DNA of 64,000 nt. It comes from CAZXEU01 sp965207385. Its GTDB lineage: Bacteria; Bacteroidota; Rhodothermia; Rhodothermales; Bin80. Position 1 is the first letter of the stretch; every line of letters begins with the position of its first letter. The stretch lies in assembly GCA_965207385.1 (NCBI GenBank), contig CBDBLZ010000021.1, positions 62,001 through 126,000 of the forward strand, written 5' to 3'. The notes beneath the pieces were generated by a model. It made no database searches. It was not told where the DNA came from and saw nothing but the letters and a program-made list of their open reading frames with translations. Shown here in pieces: positions 52,322 to 62,877 of this stretch. The translations under genes and the position numbers were made by a program.

Positions 52322-53405
52322 GCCAGAGCGTGCCGCTAAGGAGATTACGCCGCTCCACCGGGAGGCATTCTACCGGGATCTGCCGGCTTGGTACCACGGC
52401 GCCAAGCGGCCGCTGCCCTGGAGGGACACGCGCGACCCCTACGCTATCTGGGTCTCGGAAATCATGCTCCAGCAGACGCGCGTGGACCAGGCGCTGCCGT
52501 ACTACCTGCGCTTCATGGAGGCGTTTCCGACCGTGGAGAGCCTGGCAGATGCCGACCTGGATGCCGTGTTGCGGGCCTGGGAAGGCCTCGGGTACTACGC
52601 GCGGGCCCGCAACCTGCACCGCGCAGCGCGCGTGGTACGGGACCGCCTTGCAGGCGAGGTCCCGAATTCCTGCTCCGGGCTGCGCGCACTGCCGGGTGTC
52701 GGATCCTATACGGCGGGGGCCATCCTTTCGATTGCCTTCGGGAAGCCGGTAGCGGCCGTGGATGCCAACGTGAATCGCGTGCTGGCCCGCGTCTTTGTGC
52801 AAAGCGATGGCAACGCGATCAGGCAACTGGCCGAGGCCCTGGTCCCCCGGGAGGCACCCGGCACCTTCAACCAGGCACTCATGGAGCTGGGATCGGCCGT
52901 CTGTACGCCGCGCGCGCCCGGCTGCAGCGGATGCCCGCTTCGGCAGCCGTGCAGGGCACGCGCAATGGATGCGGTGGATAGCTTTCCGGCCAGGAAGCGA
53001 AAGCAGGCTACCCCGCACTACGACGTGGCTACCGCCATGATAATTGACAGCTCGGGGCGGCTCCTAGTACAGCGCCGCGCCGAGGAAGGAATGCTGGGCG
53101 GACTCTGGGAACTGCCCGGCGGAAAGCGCGAGTCTGGCGAAACGCTGGAAGCCGCCTGCTCAAGAGAGCTGCGCGAGGAGTTGGGCGTTGACGTGGAGGT
53201 AGGAGAACGTGCACAGGTGATTGCGCATGCCTATTCGCACTTCCGCATTACGCTGCACGTATTCCGTTGCCGGATTCGCAGCGGGCAGCCCTCATCGAAG
53301 CGGCCGCTCAGGTGGGTAGCGCCGTGCGACCTGCAAGAGCTGGCATTCCCCCGGGCGACACGCCGCGTACTGGATGCGTGGATGCAGGGCACGGGCAGGC
53401 GATGA
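52320..53405 (+). CDS. mutY: A/G-specific adenine glycosylase
   Basis: 361 residues from the ATG at 52320; a TTG eight codons earlier is possible. VSEIMLQQTRV has the catalytic Glu, LPGVGSYTAGAI is the helix-hairpin-helix, and AVDANVNRVLARVF carries the catalytic Asp. CTPRAPGCSGCPLRQPC supplies the four Cys of the iron-sulphur cluster. The C-terminal NUDIX-like domain (GGLWELPGGKRESGETLEAA) recognises 8-oxoguanine. It removes A paired with oxidised G. The gene is divergent from the Omp85 gene, and their 5' ends overlap. Confidence 0.95.
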   Translation: MPERAAKEITPLHREAFYRDLPAWYHGAKRPLPWRDTRDPYAIWVSEIMLQQTRVDQALPYYLRFMEAFPTVESLADADLDAVLRAWEGLGYYARARNLHRAARVVRDRLAGEVPNSCSGLRALPGVGSYTAGAILSIAFGKPVAAVDANVNRVLARVFVQSDGNAIRQLAEALVPREAPGTFNQALMELGSAVCTPRAPGCSGCPLRQPCRARAMDAVDSFPARKRKQATPHYDVATAMIIDSSGRLLVQRRAEEGMLGGLWELPGGKRESGETLEAACSRELREELGVDVEVGERAQVIAHAYSHFRITLHVFRCRIRSGQPSSKRPLRWVAPCDLQELAFPRATRRVLDAWMQGTGRR

Positions 53406-53658
53406 GCTCGCAGGCCAGCTGCCTGCCGCAATGCCCAGGCAAGGCGGGCGGCCAATCCGTGGAGGAGGGACTTGCCTTTGTCAGGAAATTGACTCGTCAG
53501 GGCCAGTCCAGGCTGCAAGGACCGCAGCCGGGAAAGGGCGCACGCGTGCCCGGGCGCACCGACAAACGCCATAGCCAGGCGAAGCCGTCGGCGCATGATT
53601 CGCGAGGCTGCGGAACCGGCGAAGCCCTTCGAACATAACCTGGCAAACAGCAAGTGCC

Positions 53659-54084
53659 ATGAACGACTATCTCTGGACGCTCCTGCTGCTTCTGGGATAC
53701 ATTATCCTCAGCCTGCTGGGCAGGAAGAAGAAGAAGCGGCCGCCCGTGGCGAAGCCATCCGCCTCCAGGTCGATGGAAGAAGCCCTGCAGGATCTTCTGG
53801 GCTACGCCACCCCGGTGCCTGCGCAGACGGAGCACATAAGCGTCCAGGACGTGCCGTTTCTTCCGGAGCCCCCGGTACGGGAAACTACCGTGCCGGAAGA
53901 CCCGCCGTTGGCGGATGCCTCGACAGTCCAGCCACCGATAGCCGCCACACCGCCGGTGATCAATCCGTGGAGCGAAAGGCTGCGCTCAGCCGGCTCTGCA
54001 CGCGAAGCCTTCATGCTGAGCGTAATCTTCGGCGCACCCCGCGCCGTACGCTCCCCCCTTCGCCAGCCGGGGTCCTCCCACTAG
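53659..54084 (+). CDS. Small membrane-anchored protein with conserved C-terminal motif
   Basis: 141 residues. One N-terminal membrane helix (YLWTLLLLLGYIILSLLG) is followed by a basic cluster RKKKKR, so the rest is cytoplasmic. A Pro-rich low-complexity middle leads to AREAFMLSVIFGAPRAVRS. A similar AF(V/M)LSxIxGxPRA end occurs on small proteins of many Bacteroidota; function unknown. No neighbour clarifies its role. Confidence 0.65.
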   Translation: MNDYLWTLLLLLGYIILSLLGRKKKKRPPVAKPSASRSMEEALQDLLGYATPVPAQTEHISVQDVPFLPEPPVRETTVPEDPPLADASTVQPPIAATPPVINPWSERLRSAGSAREAFMLSVIFGAPRAVRSPLRQPGSSH

Positions 54085-54144
54085 GTCCTTCCAGTCACGG
54101 TCAACGCAGCGGCAAGCGCGAAGCCGTGGGCTGCGCGAGCCGGA

Positions 54145-54621
54145 TCAGCCTTGCTGCTCCTGCTCACCCTTCTTGAAGACCGCGGCACCTATGGCTCCCC
54201 CTATCAGGCCCAGAATCACGCCGAAAACCACGCCGATTACAAGGCCCAATGCCTGACCGGCCGGTCCCGCCATGAATTCCATGAATCCCAGCGCACCACC
54301 TTCCATCTGATCCATTGCCCCTGATTCTTCCAGTTGCTCCATGGGCCCCGGCAGGACTCCCACAAAGCGGAAAAAAAGCCCAAGAAGACCGCTGATCACG
54401 CCGCCGGCAGCACCCGCGAGCGCGCCGAGACCTACTCCCTGCCCCCCCGTAAGGGTCACCGCGTGCTCGCCGGTGTAATGCCAGACGGCTACCATGCCTG
54501 CCACAATGAGGGCCAGGCAAGCCAGACCATTCAGCACCGGGTTTTGGAACAGGGTAAGCACTGCGCCCAGGAGTCCTCCCGCGAGGCCACCGATGAGCGC
54601 GGACGTCAACTTGTCAGACAT
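54145..54621 (-). CDS. Small Gly-rich four-helix membrane protein
   Basis: 158 residues. Four membrane stretches rich in Gly/Ala/Leu (ALIGGLAGGLLGAVLTLF, LACLALIVAGMVAVW, VGLGALAGAAGGVISGLLGLFF, ALGLVIGVVFGVILGLIGGAIGAAVF). An acidic loop MEQLEESGAMDQMEGG lies between the third and fourth. I do not recognise a named family. The DUF2085 gene starts 533 bases upstream on the same strand and ends 54 bases before this gene, so they may be co-transcribed. Confidence 0.7.
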   Translation of the reverse strand: MSDKLTSALIGGLAGGLLGAVLTLFQNPVLNGLACLALIVAGMVAVWHYTGEHAVTLTGGQGVGLGALAGAAGGVISGLLGLFFRFVGVLPGPMEQLEESGAMDQMEGGALGFMEFMAGPAGQALGLVIGVVFGVILGLIGGAIGAAVFKKGEQEQQG

Positions 54622-54674
54622 GGCAATTTGGGCCGCTTCGTGATTGGTAGTGCTTCACGAAGATATATGCTCCC

Positions 54675-55199
54675 TCATGCCAAAGGCAAGCTTCCGCGCT
54701 TGTCGGCGGTCTTCCTGGCGGCCAGAGCCAGCGTAATGAGTAGCCCCGCAACCAGGCCGAAGAAGGCGCCCGTAGTCGTGCGCGTGAGCGGGGTGTTATG
54801 CCACAGTCCCGCTGCGCCCAGCAGCCAGTCCAGTGCCAGGGGCGATACGGATGCGAGTACCGCGAGCCTGGCGTGCCGGTCTAGCAGCGGTGCAAAGCGC
54901 CGCAAGACGAGCCCCGCAAAGGGAGCGGCAAATAGGCCGATGTACACACCGTAGCATCGGTGGCAGGCGCCAAGCTGAATGCCTTCCAAGGCAGGCGACC
55001 TCTCCGGCAACTGGTGGCATATTGCCGCAAACGACTGCATAAGCCACATCCTCAGCGAAGGCCCCACAAATGGCGGCAGCGTAGCCAAGAGCAAGAGCGG
55101 AGTAAGGGCTAGGGCGGCCAGTAACCAGCCGCGAGCCGAAGCGGAGGCAGCCATCGATGTATTCCCGTCCCGGCCTAGCATACCCACTGCCGCATTCAC
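54675..55199 (-). CDS. DUF2085 membrane protein
   Basis: 174 residues, or 159 from MAASASARG at 55154. Four membrane segments. AAICHQLPERS and LGACHRCYGVYIGLFA give the CHQxxxRS and CxRCxGxY motifs of DUF2085, with Cys/His residues that may bind metal. Function unknown. Confidence 0.85.
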   Translation of the reverse strand: MNAAVGMLGRDGNTSMAASASARGWLLAALALTPLLLLATLPPFVGPSLRMWLMQSFAAICHQLPERSPALEGIQLGACHRCYGVYIGLFAAPFAGLVLRRFAPLLDRHARLAVLASVSPLALDWLLGAAGLWHNTPLTRTTTGAFFGLVAGLLITLALAARKTADKRGSLPLA

Positions 55200-55292
55200 G
55201 TTACCAGACAGTATAGGGCACCTGATTGAACCGGCCTGTTCGGTCGGCCACGGACACGCAGCCCGGAGACGGGCTGCTAATCTTGAGCCGAT

Positions 55293-57065
55293 TCAGGACT
55301 GGCTGGCAGGAGGTTCGTCCGAGTGCGACGGTGTCTTCACGTGGCACGTCACGATATCAGCGTTGTGATAGCGCTGGTGTCGAACCGATGAGGTAAGGTG
55401 CCGCAGCAGACGAAGCGACACTTCCTCTTCTACAGCCGCGCCTGTTACCCGGTCGCTCAGGAGCGAAATCTGGTCCTGAAGATTGCGGGCATCCGTGGAG
55501 GCAATGAACTCGATGACAGCCTCGCCGCTCCTCTTGCGGGCCTGCACCAGCAGTCGGCGCTGAGCCTCGGTTTCCTGCTCTTCGTCCCCTATGAGCGTCA
55601 GCATGGTTTCCTCGACTACCGCCTGCAGCCGGTATGTCATGGCCGTATTCCACCGGCAACGCTTTACGAAGGATTCGATGAACCGGCTCAGATCCGGCAA
55701 TGCCTGCACATTCAAACCGACCTCGATGCGTCTTGGCATGGGCTCCGTCAACTCCATGAACATCGTCAGCAGAATGGCTGCCAGACCTCCGCTTGTCATG
55801 CCGTTCTGCAGCAGCCCTCCCGCGAAGCCTGCCACGAATTCGGGAAAGATCAGGCCATTCTGGAAGCCGTAACCGATCCAGAACGCCAATCCGGCGACCA
55901 GGCCGTCGCGGTAGGTGATCCCGTCCTGAACCACTATGCGCGTACCGGTAACAAACAACATGGCGATGAGAACCAGCACAAACGCCCCGGCAACGGGCTC
56001 CGGAATCGCTACCACCAACGCGAGAAACTTGGGCAGAAACGCCATGCCAATGAACACCGCGCCAATGGCAACGCCTACCATGCGGGATGCCACGCCGGTA
56101 AGCTCCGTAACGGAAACGCTGGTGGAATAGGTCGTGTTGGGCACCGTTCCAATAAGCCCTGAGAGCAGATTACCCGTGCCGTCCGCCGCCACGGCACCCT
56201 GGACGGCTCTGAAATCGACAGCCCTGGGCCGGCGCCAGGATACCCGCTGGATAGCCACACTGTCGCCAATGGTCTCTATGGCCCCGATGAGGGTAACAAA
56301 CAGGAAGGAAGGCAGCAGGGCCCAGAAGACGGGCCCAAAGCTCAGGTCAAGCCCGGGCCATCCTGAAGAGGGTACACCAATCCATCCCGCGTCCGCCACA
56401 CGCGTTGTGTCATAGAGACCGAAGATGCCGCCGACCACGGACCCTACCACGACGCCAATTACGGGCGCCCACAATCGAAGTGCCCCGCGCGCCTTGAGGG
56501 CCAGGCCCACCATTATGCCTATCGTCGCCAGCACGCTTACCGGGCCTCCGGCAGACGGTGCGCCTTCCGGCACGTTGTCCAGCATGTCGAATGCGATGGG
56601 CATCACGGTCACCGCAATCAGCATGATTACCGTTCCCGTAACGGTCTGCGTCAGGACCCGCCGAAACAGCGCAAGCCGCGCCGCCAGGAGGAACTGAAAC
56701 AAGGCCGAGACGATCACCAGCGTCGCGAGCATCGCCGGTCCTCCTTGCGCGATTGCGGTAATGCAAACCGCAATGAACGCGCCGCTTGTACCCATAAGAA
56801 GCACATAGCCTGCGCCGATTCGCCCCACGCGCACGGCCTGAAGAATGGTCGTGAGCCCGCTGATGAGTACCGCTCCGAAGACGGCCCAATTCAGAAATGC
56901 TTCCGTACCGCCCGCCGCGCGGACCACGATGGCAGGCGTAATGACAACTCCCGCTACGCACAGCACGGCAAGCTGCAGTCCCATGCCGACAGCCATGGGC
57001 AGCGGGGGCCGCTCGTCTGCCTCAAACCGTACGTCTGATCGGGGCTCCGCATCCGGAGAATCCAT
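55293..57065 (-). CDS. NCS2 nucleobase permease with C-terminal ATPase-like domain
   Basis: 590 residues. Residues ~20-430 form a uracil/xanthine permease (NCS2) core with 14 hydrophobic segments. GLIGTVPNTTYSTSVSVTELTGVASR is the substrate-site region, and VAIPEPVAGAFVLVLIAMLFV the following helix. The last ~150 residues resemble an RsbW-like HATPase fold: LPDLSRFIESFVKR, then LQAVVEETMLTLI with the N-box Glu, and later SLRLLRHLTSSVRHQRYHNADIVT. The DxGxG nucleotide box is not visible, so ATP binding is doubtful. The permease type is firm; the domain assignment is inference. Confidence 0.8.
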   Translation of the reverse strand: MDSPDAEPRSDVRFEADERPPLPMAVGMGLQLAVLCVAGVVITPAIVVRAAGGTEAFLNWAVFGAVLISGLTTILQAVRVGRIGAGYVLLMGTSGAFIAVCITAIAQGGPAMLATLVIVSALFQFLLAARLALFRRVLTQTVTGTVIMLIAVTVMPIAFDMLDNVPEGAPSAGGPVSVLATIGIMVGLALKARGALRLWAPVIGVVVGSVVGGIFGLYDTTRVADAGWIGVPSSGWPGLDLSFGPVFWALLPSFLFVTLIGAIETIGDSVAIQRVSWRRPRAVDFRAVQGAVAADGTGNLLSGLIGTVPNTTYSTSVSVTELTGVASRMVGVAIGAVFIGMAFLPKFLALVVAIPEPVAGAFVLVLIAMLFVTGTRIVVQDGITYRDGLVAGLAFWIGYGFQNGLIFPEFVAGFAGGLLQNGMTSGGLAAILLTMFMELTEPMPRRIEVGLNVQALPDLSRFIESFVKRCRWNTAMTYRLQAVVEETMLTLIGDEEQETEAQRRLLVQARKRSGEAVIEFIASTDARNLQDQISLLSDRVTGAAVEEEVSLRLLRHLTSSVRHQRYHNADIVTCHVKTPSHSDEPPASQS

Positions 57066-57377
57066 CGCGCAAACTCATTTGACCCAATAATGCCCGTCGT
57101 GAGTTGTCAAGACCGGCGACGAAAATATATCGGTTTAGCCACACAGTACCAACCGATGTCAGCGTCGCCGGCAGGATTCTGCCCTATTGTCACGCCATTC
57201 GGGCAGGGCAAGATGAAAGTAGCGCTCCAGGCCGGTTCGGCACGCTTTTTGTGCAAGCTCCCGGCCAGCAAACAGTGCCTGGAACACGGCTGCGCGCCGT
57301 GTTGTTAGCACTCGCCGCTTTAGAGTGCTAACAAGTCCTTTTCACCATCCCCTACCCACATACATGGAGGTATCAGC
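57066..57377 (+). promoter_or_regulatory. groESL promoter and leader region
   Basis: About 310 bases between the divergent permease and groES. It holds the CIRCE operator at 57305-57331 and the ribosome site GGAGG at 57366-57370. No other feature is recognised. Confidence 0.75.
57305..57331 (+). promoter_or_regulatory. CIRCE operator (HrcA site)
   Basis: TTAGCACTC-N9-GAGTGCTAA, a perfect match to the CIRCE consensus, 47 bases before groES. It implies repression by HrcA, released on heat shock. The hrcA gene is not in this window. Confidence 0.97.
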
Positions 57378-57668
57378 ATGACAATGATCAAACCTCTCAG
57401 TGACCGCGTCGTCGTCAAGGCGCAAGACGCCGAAGAGCAGACAGCCAGCGGTCTGTACATCCCCGATTCCGCAAAGGAGAAGCCCCAGCGGGGAACGGTT
57501 ATCGCCGTTGGCCCGGGGCGTGTCGAGAACGGCGCCAAGATTGAAATGAGTGTCAACGCAGGCGATACCGTCCTGTACGGAAAGTATTCCGGCACGGAAA
57601 TCTCGCTGGGCGGCGACGACCTCCTCATCATGCGGGAGAGCGACATCCTGGGCATCGTCCAGGAATAG
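57378..57668 (+). CDS. groES: Co-chaperonin GroES
   Basis: 96 residues (94 from the second Met). IKPLSDRVVVKAQDAEEQTASGLYIPDSAKEKP-type opening, where the mobile loop EEQTASGLYIP contacts GroEL. PQRGTVIAVGPG and LIMRESDILGIVQE are the standard later blocks. It caps the GroEL chamber. A GGAGG ribosome site precedes it, and groEL follows 43 bases later in the same operon under CIRCE. Confidence 0.97.
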   Translation: MTMIKPLSDRVVVKAQDAEEQTASGLYIPDSAKEKPQRGTVIAVGPGRVENGAKIEMSVNAGDTVLYGKYSGTEISLGGDDLLIMRESDILGIVQE

Positions 57669-57711
57669 CGACCGCCTTCACTTACACCACATAAAAGGAG
57701 AGACCAGAACT

Positions 57712-59367
<1,656 letters not shown>

Positions 59368-59393
59368 AGCCAAATCTGCCAACAGCACAGCCG

Positions 59394-59432
59394 GGGGGCG
59401 GGGTCCATTGCGACTTCGCCCCCTTCGCTTTT
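59394..59432 (+). terminator. Probable groESL terminator
   Basis: GGGGGCG (59394-59400) pairs with CGCCCCC (59417-59423), followed by TTCGCTTTT. It lies 26 bases after the groEL stop. The loop is long (16 bases), so efficiency is uncertain. Confidence 0.55.
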
Positions 59433-59445
59433 GGCAGAGCCGCGC

Positions 59446-60801
59446 CTAGCGCCCGACTGCCTCCATTACCTCAGCCGCCAGACGGTCGGCCTCCGCGCGG
59501 GTCCGCGCTTCCGCATAGACACGCAGGATGGGCTCCGTATTGGACTTGCGGAGGCTGACCCATCCTTCGTCGAAGTCGATCTTCACGCCGTCAAGCATGG
59601 AAAGCTCGCAGCCCTGATAGCGGCCGATGACGCGCGACAACGCCTGCTCGGCACTGCAGCTCTCCAGTGGCAGCTTGTTCTTGGAGATGACGTAATGCGG
59701 CATGCCGCGTCTCCAGGCCGCCATCGTCGTGCCATCGTCCGCCAGGTGCTGCAAGATCATGGCGGCGCCCAGCAAACCATCCCGCCCATAGTGAAGCTCC
59801 GGAAGGATAACGCCGCCGTTGCCTTCACCGCCCAGAATCGCCCCTACCTCCTGCATCTTCTTCACCACGTTGATTTCACCGACGGCCGACCGGTGGACCG
59901 CCATGCCATATCGTGCCGCCACGTCCTCTATGGCACGGGATGAAGACAGATTGGTTACAAACGGCCCGCTCTTTTGCCGCCAGAGAAAATCGGCCGCCAG
60001 CACCTGCGTCAGCTCCTCGCTCACGTAGTGGCCCTCGTTGTCGATAAGCGCCAGGCGGTCCGCGTCCGGATCCACCACGAGACCAAGATCAACGCCTTCC
60101 TGCCGCACAAACCTGATCGTATCCCCCAGATGCTCGGGCAGCGGCTCCGCAGGATGGGCAAAGAGTCCCGTCGGCTCGGCGTTGACAACCCTGATGCGCC
60201 GCACCCCCAGCGCTTCCAGCAGCCTGGGAAGCGCGATTGCCCCAACCGAATTGATGCCGTCCACGACCACGGAGAAGTCCCTGGCGGCAATGGCATCCAC
60301 ATGGCAGAAGGGCAGCGACAGAATCGCCTTCACATGGTGATCGAGGTAGTCTCGGTTGCGGAGAGTCCCGATTGCGCCGTGCGATGCAGCCGGCATGACG
60401 CGCTGCTCGGCAAGCTGCATGACCTCGCTTCCTTGCTCTGGCGAGAGGTATTCCCCTTTCCCGTTCAGCAGCTTGAGCGCATTCCACGCTGCAGGGTTGT
60501 GCGAGGCTGAAATAACGATGCCGCCGGTGGCCCCCTCCGCTTCCACGGCCATTGCGACGGTCGGCGTGGCAGCAAGCCCAGCATCTGTCACGTCGCACCC
60601 GATGCTCCGAAGCGTGCCACAGATGATCTGGGCACAAACAGGGCCCGACACGCGAGCGTCCCGCCCCACTACGACGTGCGGGCGCGAAGCCCTGTCCAGA
60701 CACCAGGCCCCGTACGCTGCCGCATAGCGGACCAGCACCCCAGCGTCCAGGCCCGAGCCAAATACTCCGCGGATTCCGGAAATGGAAGCAATTAGTGTCA
60801 T
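59446..60801 (-). CDS. glmM: Alpha-phosphohexomutase, probably phosphoglucosamine mutase
   Basis: 451 residues from MTLIASISGIRGVFG at 60801; four further codons are open upstream. GIVISASHNPAAWNALK has the phosphoserine. VVDPDADRLALID is the Mg site, GGEGNGGVI the sugar-selective loop and RKSNTEPILRVYAEA the phosphate-binding end. It converts glucosamine-6-phosphate to the 1-phosphate for peptidoglycan and LPS. A phosphoglucomutase/phosphomannomutase role cannot be excluded, because the sugar loop GEGNGG is shared by several archaeal-type and bacterial enzymes. Divergent from ctaA. Confidence 0.85.
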   Translation of the reverse strand: MTLIASISGIRGVFGSGLDAGVLVRYAAAYGAWCLDRASRPHVVVGRDARVSGPVCAQIICGTLRSIGCDVTDAGLAATPTVAMAVEAEGATGGIVISASHNPAAWNALKLLNGKGEYLSPEQGSEVMQLAEQRVMPAASHGAIGTLRNRDYLDHHVKAILSLPFCHVDAIAARDFSVVVDGINSVGAIALPRLLEALGVRRIRVVNAEPTGLFAHPAEPLPEHLGDTIRFVRQEGVDLGLVVDPDADRLALIDNEGHYVSEELTQVLAADFLWRQKSGPFVTNLSSSRAIEDVAARYGMAVHRSAVGEINVVKKMQEVGAILGGEGNGGVILPELHYGRDGLLGAAMILQHLADDGTTMAAWRRGMPHYVISKNKLPLESCSAEQALSRVIGRYQGCELSMLDGVKIDFDEGWVSLRKSNTEPILRVYAEARTRAEADRLAAEVMEAVGR

Positions 60802-60938
60802 GACCCCATCCAAGCGCCCTCTGCCACGTCCGACAAGGCGCAGCGTTCCGCCAGCCGAATCGGCTGGATCTTCACTACTGTACCGGAACCGCGGCAGATG
60901 CCTTTGGTTGCTGCCGGCCCTGCCCTACCGGTCCCGTC

Positions 60939-61904
60939 ATGCGCCTTGGAATTGCGGATCCTCCCCTGATGGCCGGCATGCCATGGCGCCACCGGTATTG
61001 CGCACTAGGCCTCTTGCTGTGTCTGACGCTCATTGGGTGGGGCGGAGTCGTCACCAGCATGGACGCCGGTCTGGCGGTTCCGGACTGGCCTACCTCCTTC
61101 GGATCGTATGATCCGTTCGCGACGGGATTCAGCGATCCGGCCAATCCCGGGTCCAGATGGTGGCAGCATGCACCGATTCTGGCCGAGCACGGTCATCGTC
61201 TCCTCGGTGCACTTGTCGGACTCTGGGTCGTGTTCCTGGTGATATGGACCTGGAGAGCCGAGCCGCGAAGATGGCTGCGCCTTCTGACAGCCGCAGCGCT
61301 CGGGCTTGTGTTGCTGCAGGGCATTCTCGGCGGCCTTCGCGTAATTCGCGTCTCACTCGATCTGGCGCTGGTCCACGCGCTCGCCGCGCAACTGTTTTTC
61401 TGCTTGCTTACCGCCATCTGGCTGTGCACTTCGCACTCCTGGACGAGCGGTCGGGGCGCTTTGCCACGAACCAGTGCCGCCCGCAGGCTGCAACTCCTGG
61501 CACTGACGACCGCCACGTTGCTCTATCTGCAGATTTTTCTGGGCGCGCTGCTGAGACACTTCGGCGAAGGCATACGCCTGGATCTTTCGGCAATGCATAT
61601 CCTCGGAGCTGCGGCCGTCCTGGCGCTCATCCTGATTACGGCCGGTCGCATTCGCAGCGATTTCGCGACAAACCGGTTGCTAAACGCAGCCTCCTGGTTT
61701 ATGATTGGTACGGCCGGCGTGCAGATCATGCTCGGCTTCGTGGCATTCGCCGTCCTGCAACTCGAAGCGCAACAGTTCCGGAGAAGCGCAGCTCAGATCA
61801 TTTTGAACTCTGCTCACCTGGTGACAGGCACCATTCTTATGGGCATCGCGGTTTCGGTAGTGCTGCTGGCGCTGAGGACAGAGCTCAAGCCATCAACCGC
61901 CTAG
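60939..61904 (+). CDS. ctaA: Heme A synthase (COX15/CtaA)
   Basis: 321 residues, or 311 from MAGMPWRHRY. About eight membrane helices. GGVVTSMDAGLAVPDWPTSFG is the N-terminal signature. ILAEHGHRLLGALVG, LALVHALAAQ and the later DLSAMHILGAA and NSAHLVTG supply the conserved His haem ligands. It oxidises heme O to heme A for cytochrome c oxidase. ctaB follows after 17 bases. Confidence 0.93.
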   Translation: MRLGIADPPLMAGMPWRHRYCALGLLLCLTLIGWGGVVTSMDAGLAVPDWPTSFGSYDPFATGFSDPANPGSRWWQHAPILAEHGHRLLGALVGLWVVFLVIWTWRAEPRRWLRLLTAAALGLVLLQGILGGLRVIRVSLDLALVHALAAQLFFCLLTAIWLCTSHSWTSGRGALPRTSAARRLQLLALTTATLLYLQIFLGALLRHFGEGIRLDLSAMHILGAAAVLALILITAGRIRSDFATNRLLNAASWFMIGTAGVQIMLGFVAFAVLQLEAQQFRRSAAQIILNSAHLVTGTILMGIAVSVVLLALRTELKPSTA

Positions 61905-61921
61905 TCACGCAATCGCGCAGA

Positions 61922-62875
61922 ATGGCGCCAGCCATGCAACAACCCGCCGCCGTTCGAGAGGCCAGACCTGCCCCGAGCCGCATCGAGATTCCGGCTAACG
62001 GGCGTGCCCCGCTAGGCAGGCCGGCCTTGCTGGATTACTGGGAGCTTACCAAGCCGGAGATTGCGCTGCTGGTCATAATATCTGCTCTTGCGGGTTTTCT
62101 ACTAGGTTCGCCGGCAGGTGTGGATGCGTGGCAGCTCGGCTTTACGCTCCTGGGCACCGGCCTGAGCTCAGCGGGCGGCGGTGTCCTGAATCACTACGTG
62201 GAACGGAGCCATGACGCTCTCATGCGGCGCACGGCGAAGCGACCCCTGCCGGCCGGCCGCATCGCCCCGTCCAGGGCGCTGGCATACGGCATATTCCTTG
62301 TATTGTCGGGTCTGGCCTTGCTGGCTATGGTCAACCTGATCACGGTAAGCCTTGCGGCGCTGACCGTCGCACTCTACATATTTGTATATACGCCGCTGAA
62401 GCGGAAAACCAGTCTGAACACGCTCGTTGGAGCCGTGCCCGGCGCGCTGCCTGGCCTGGGAGGATTTGCCGCTGCTACCGGCACGCTGGGAGCCGGCGGC
62501 TGGCTGCTTTTCCTGATCCTGGCCCTGTGGCAGATGCCCCACTTTCTCTCGCTGGCGTGGATGTACCGGAAAGACTACGCCCGTGCCCGGTATGTAATGG
62601 GCACTGTTGTGGATCCGGATGGCCGATCAACGGCCAGGCAGGCATTGCTGTATACGGGTGGCCTTTGCCTGGCGGCCATGCTGCCGACCGCTGCGGGACT
62701 TACCGGATGGGTATACCTCGCCGGAGCGGTAGTGCTCGGCATCTGGTTTCTGCTGCCCGCGGTCGCGTTTTACCGCGCCCGTACCGTGCGGGAGGCACGC
62801 CGCATTCTCGCCAGCTCCATCCTCTATATACCGCTACTGGTAGTCCTGATCTTTGTCGACCGCTGGGTACAGTAG
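61922..62875 (+). CDS. ctaB: Protoheme IX farnesyltransferase (heme O synthase)
   Basis: 317 residues from the ATG at 61922; MQQPAAVRE at 61934 is an alternative. A long frame opens inside ctaA and is not used. LLDYWELTKPEIALLV, GGGVLNHYVERSHDALMRRTAKRPLPAGR (two Asp-type prenyl-binding motifs) and YTPLKRKTSLNTLVGAVPGALP are the UbiA/COX10 motifs. It adds farnesyl to haem to make heme O, the substrate of CtaA encoded just upstream. The next gene is convergent two bases later. Confidence 0.95.
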   Translation: MAPAMQQPAAVREARPAPSRIEIPANGRAPLGRPALLDYWELTKPEIALLVIISALAGFLLGSPAGVDAWQLGFTLLGTGLSSAGGGVLNHYVERSHDALMRRTAKRPLPAGRIAPSRALAYGIFLVLSGLALLAMVNLITVSLAALTVALYIFVYTPLKRKTSLNTLVGAVPGALPGLGGFAAATGTLGAGGWLLFLILALWQMPHFLSLAWMYRKDYARARYVMGTVVDPDGRSTARQALLYTGGLCLAAMLPTAAGLTGWVYLAGAVVLGIWFLLPAVAFYRARTVREARRILASSILYIPLLVVLIFVDRWVQ

Positions 62876-62877
62876 CG

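Noticed and set aside
57550..57711. Upstream extension of groEL inside groES
   Set aside because: GroEL begins MAKQIIFD at 57712 with its own ribosome site; the extension is groES read out of frame
61157..61921. Long open frame continuing upstream of ctaB
   Set aside because: It lies in another frame of ctaA, is Arg/Ser-rich without family resemblance, and ctaB starts naturally at 61922
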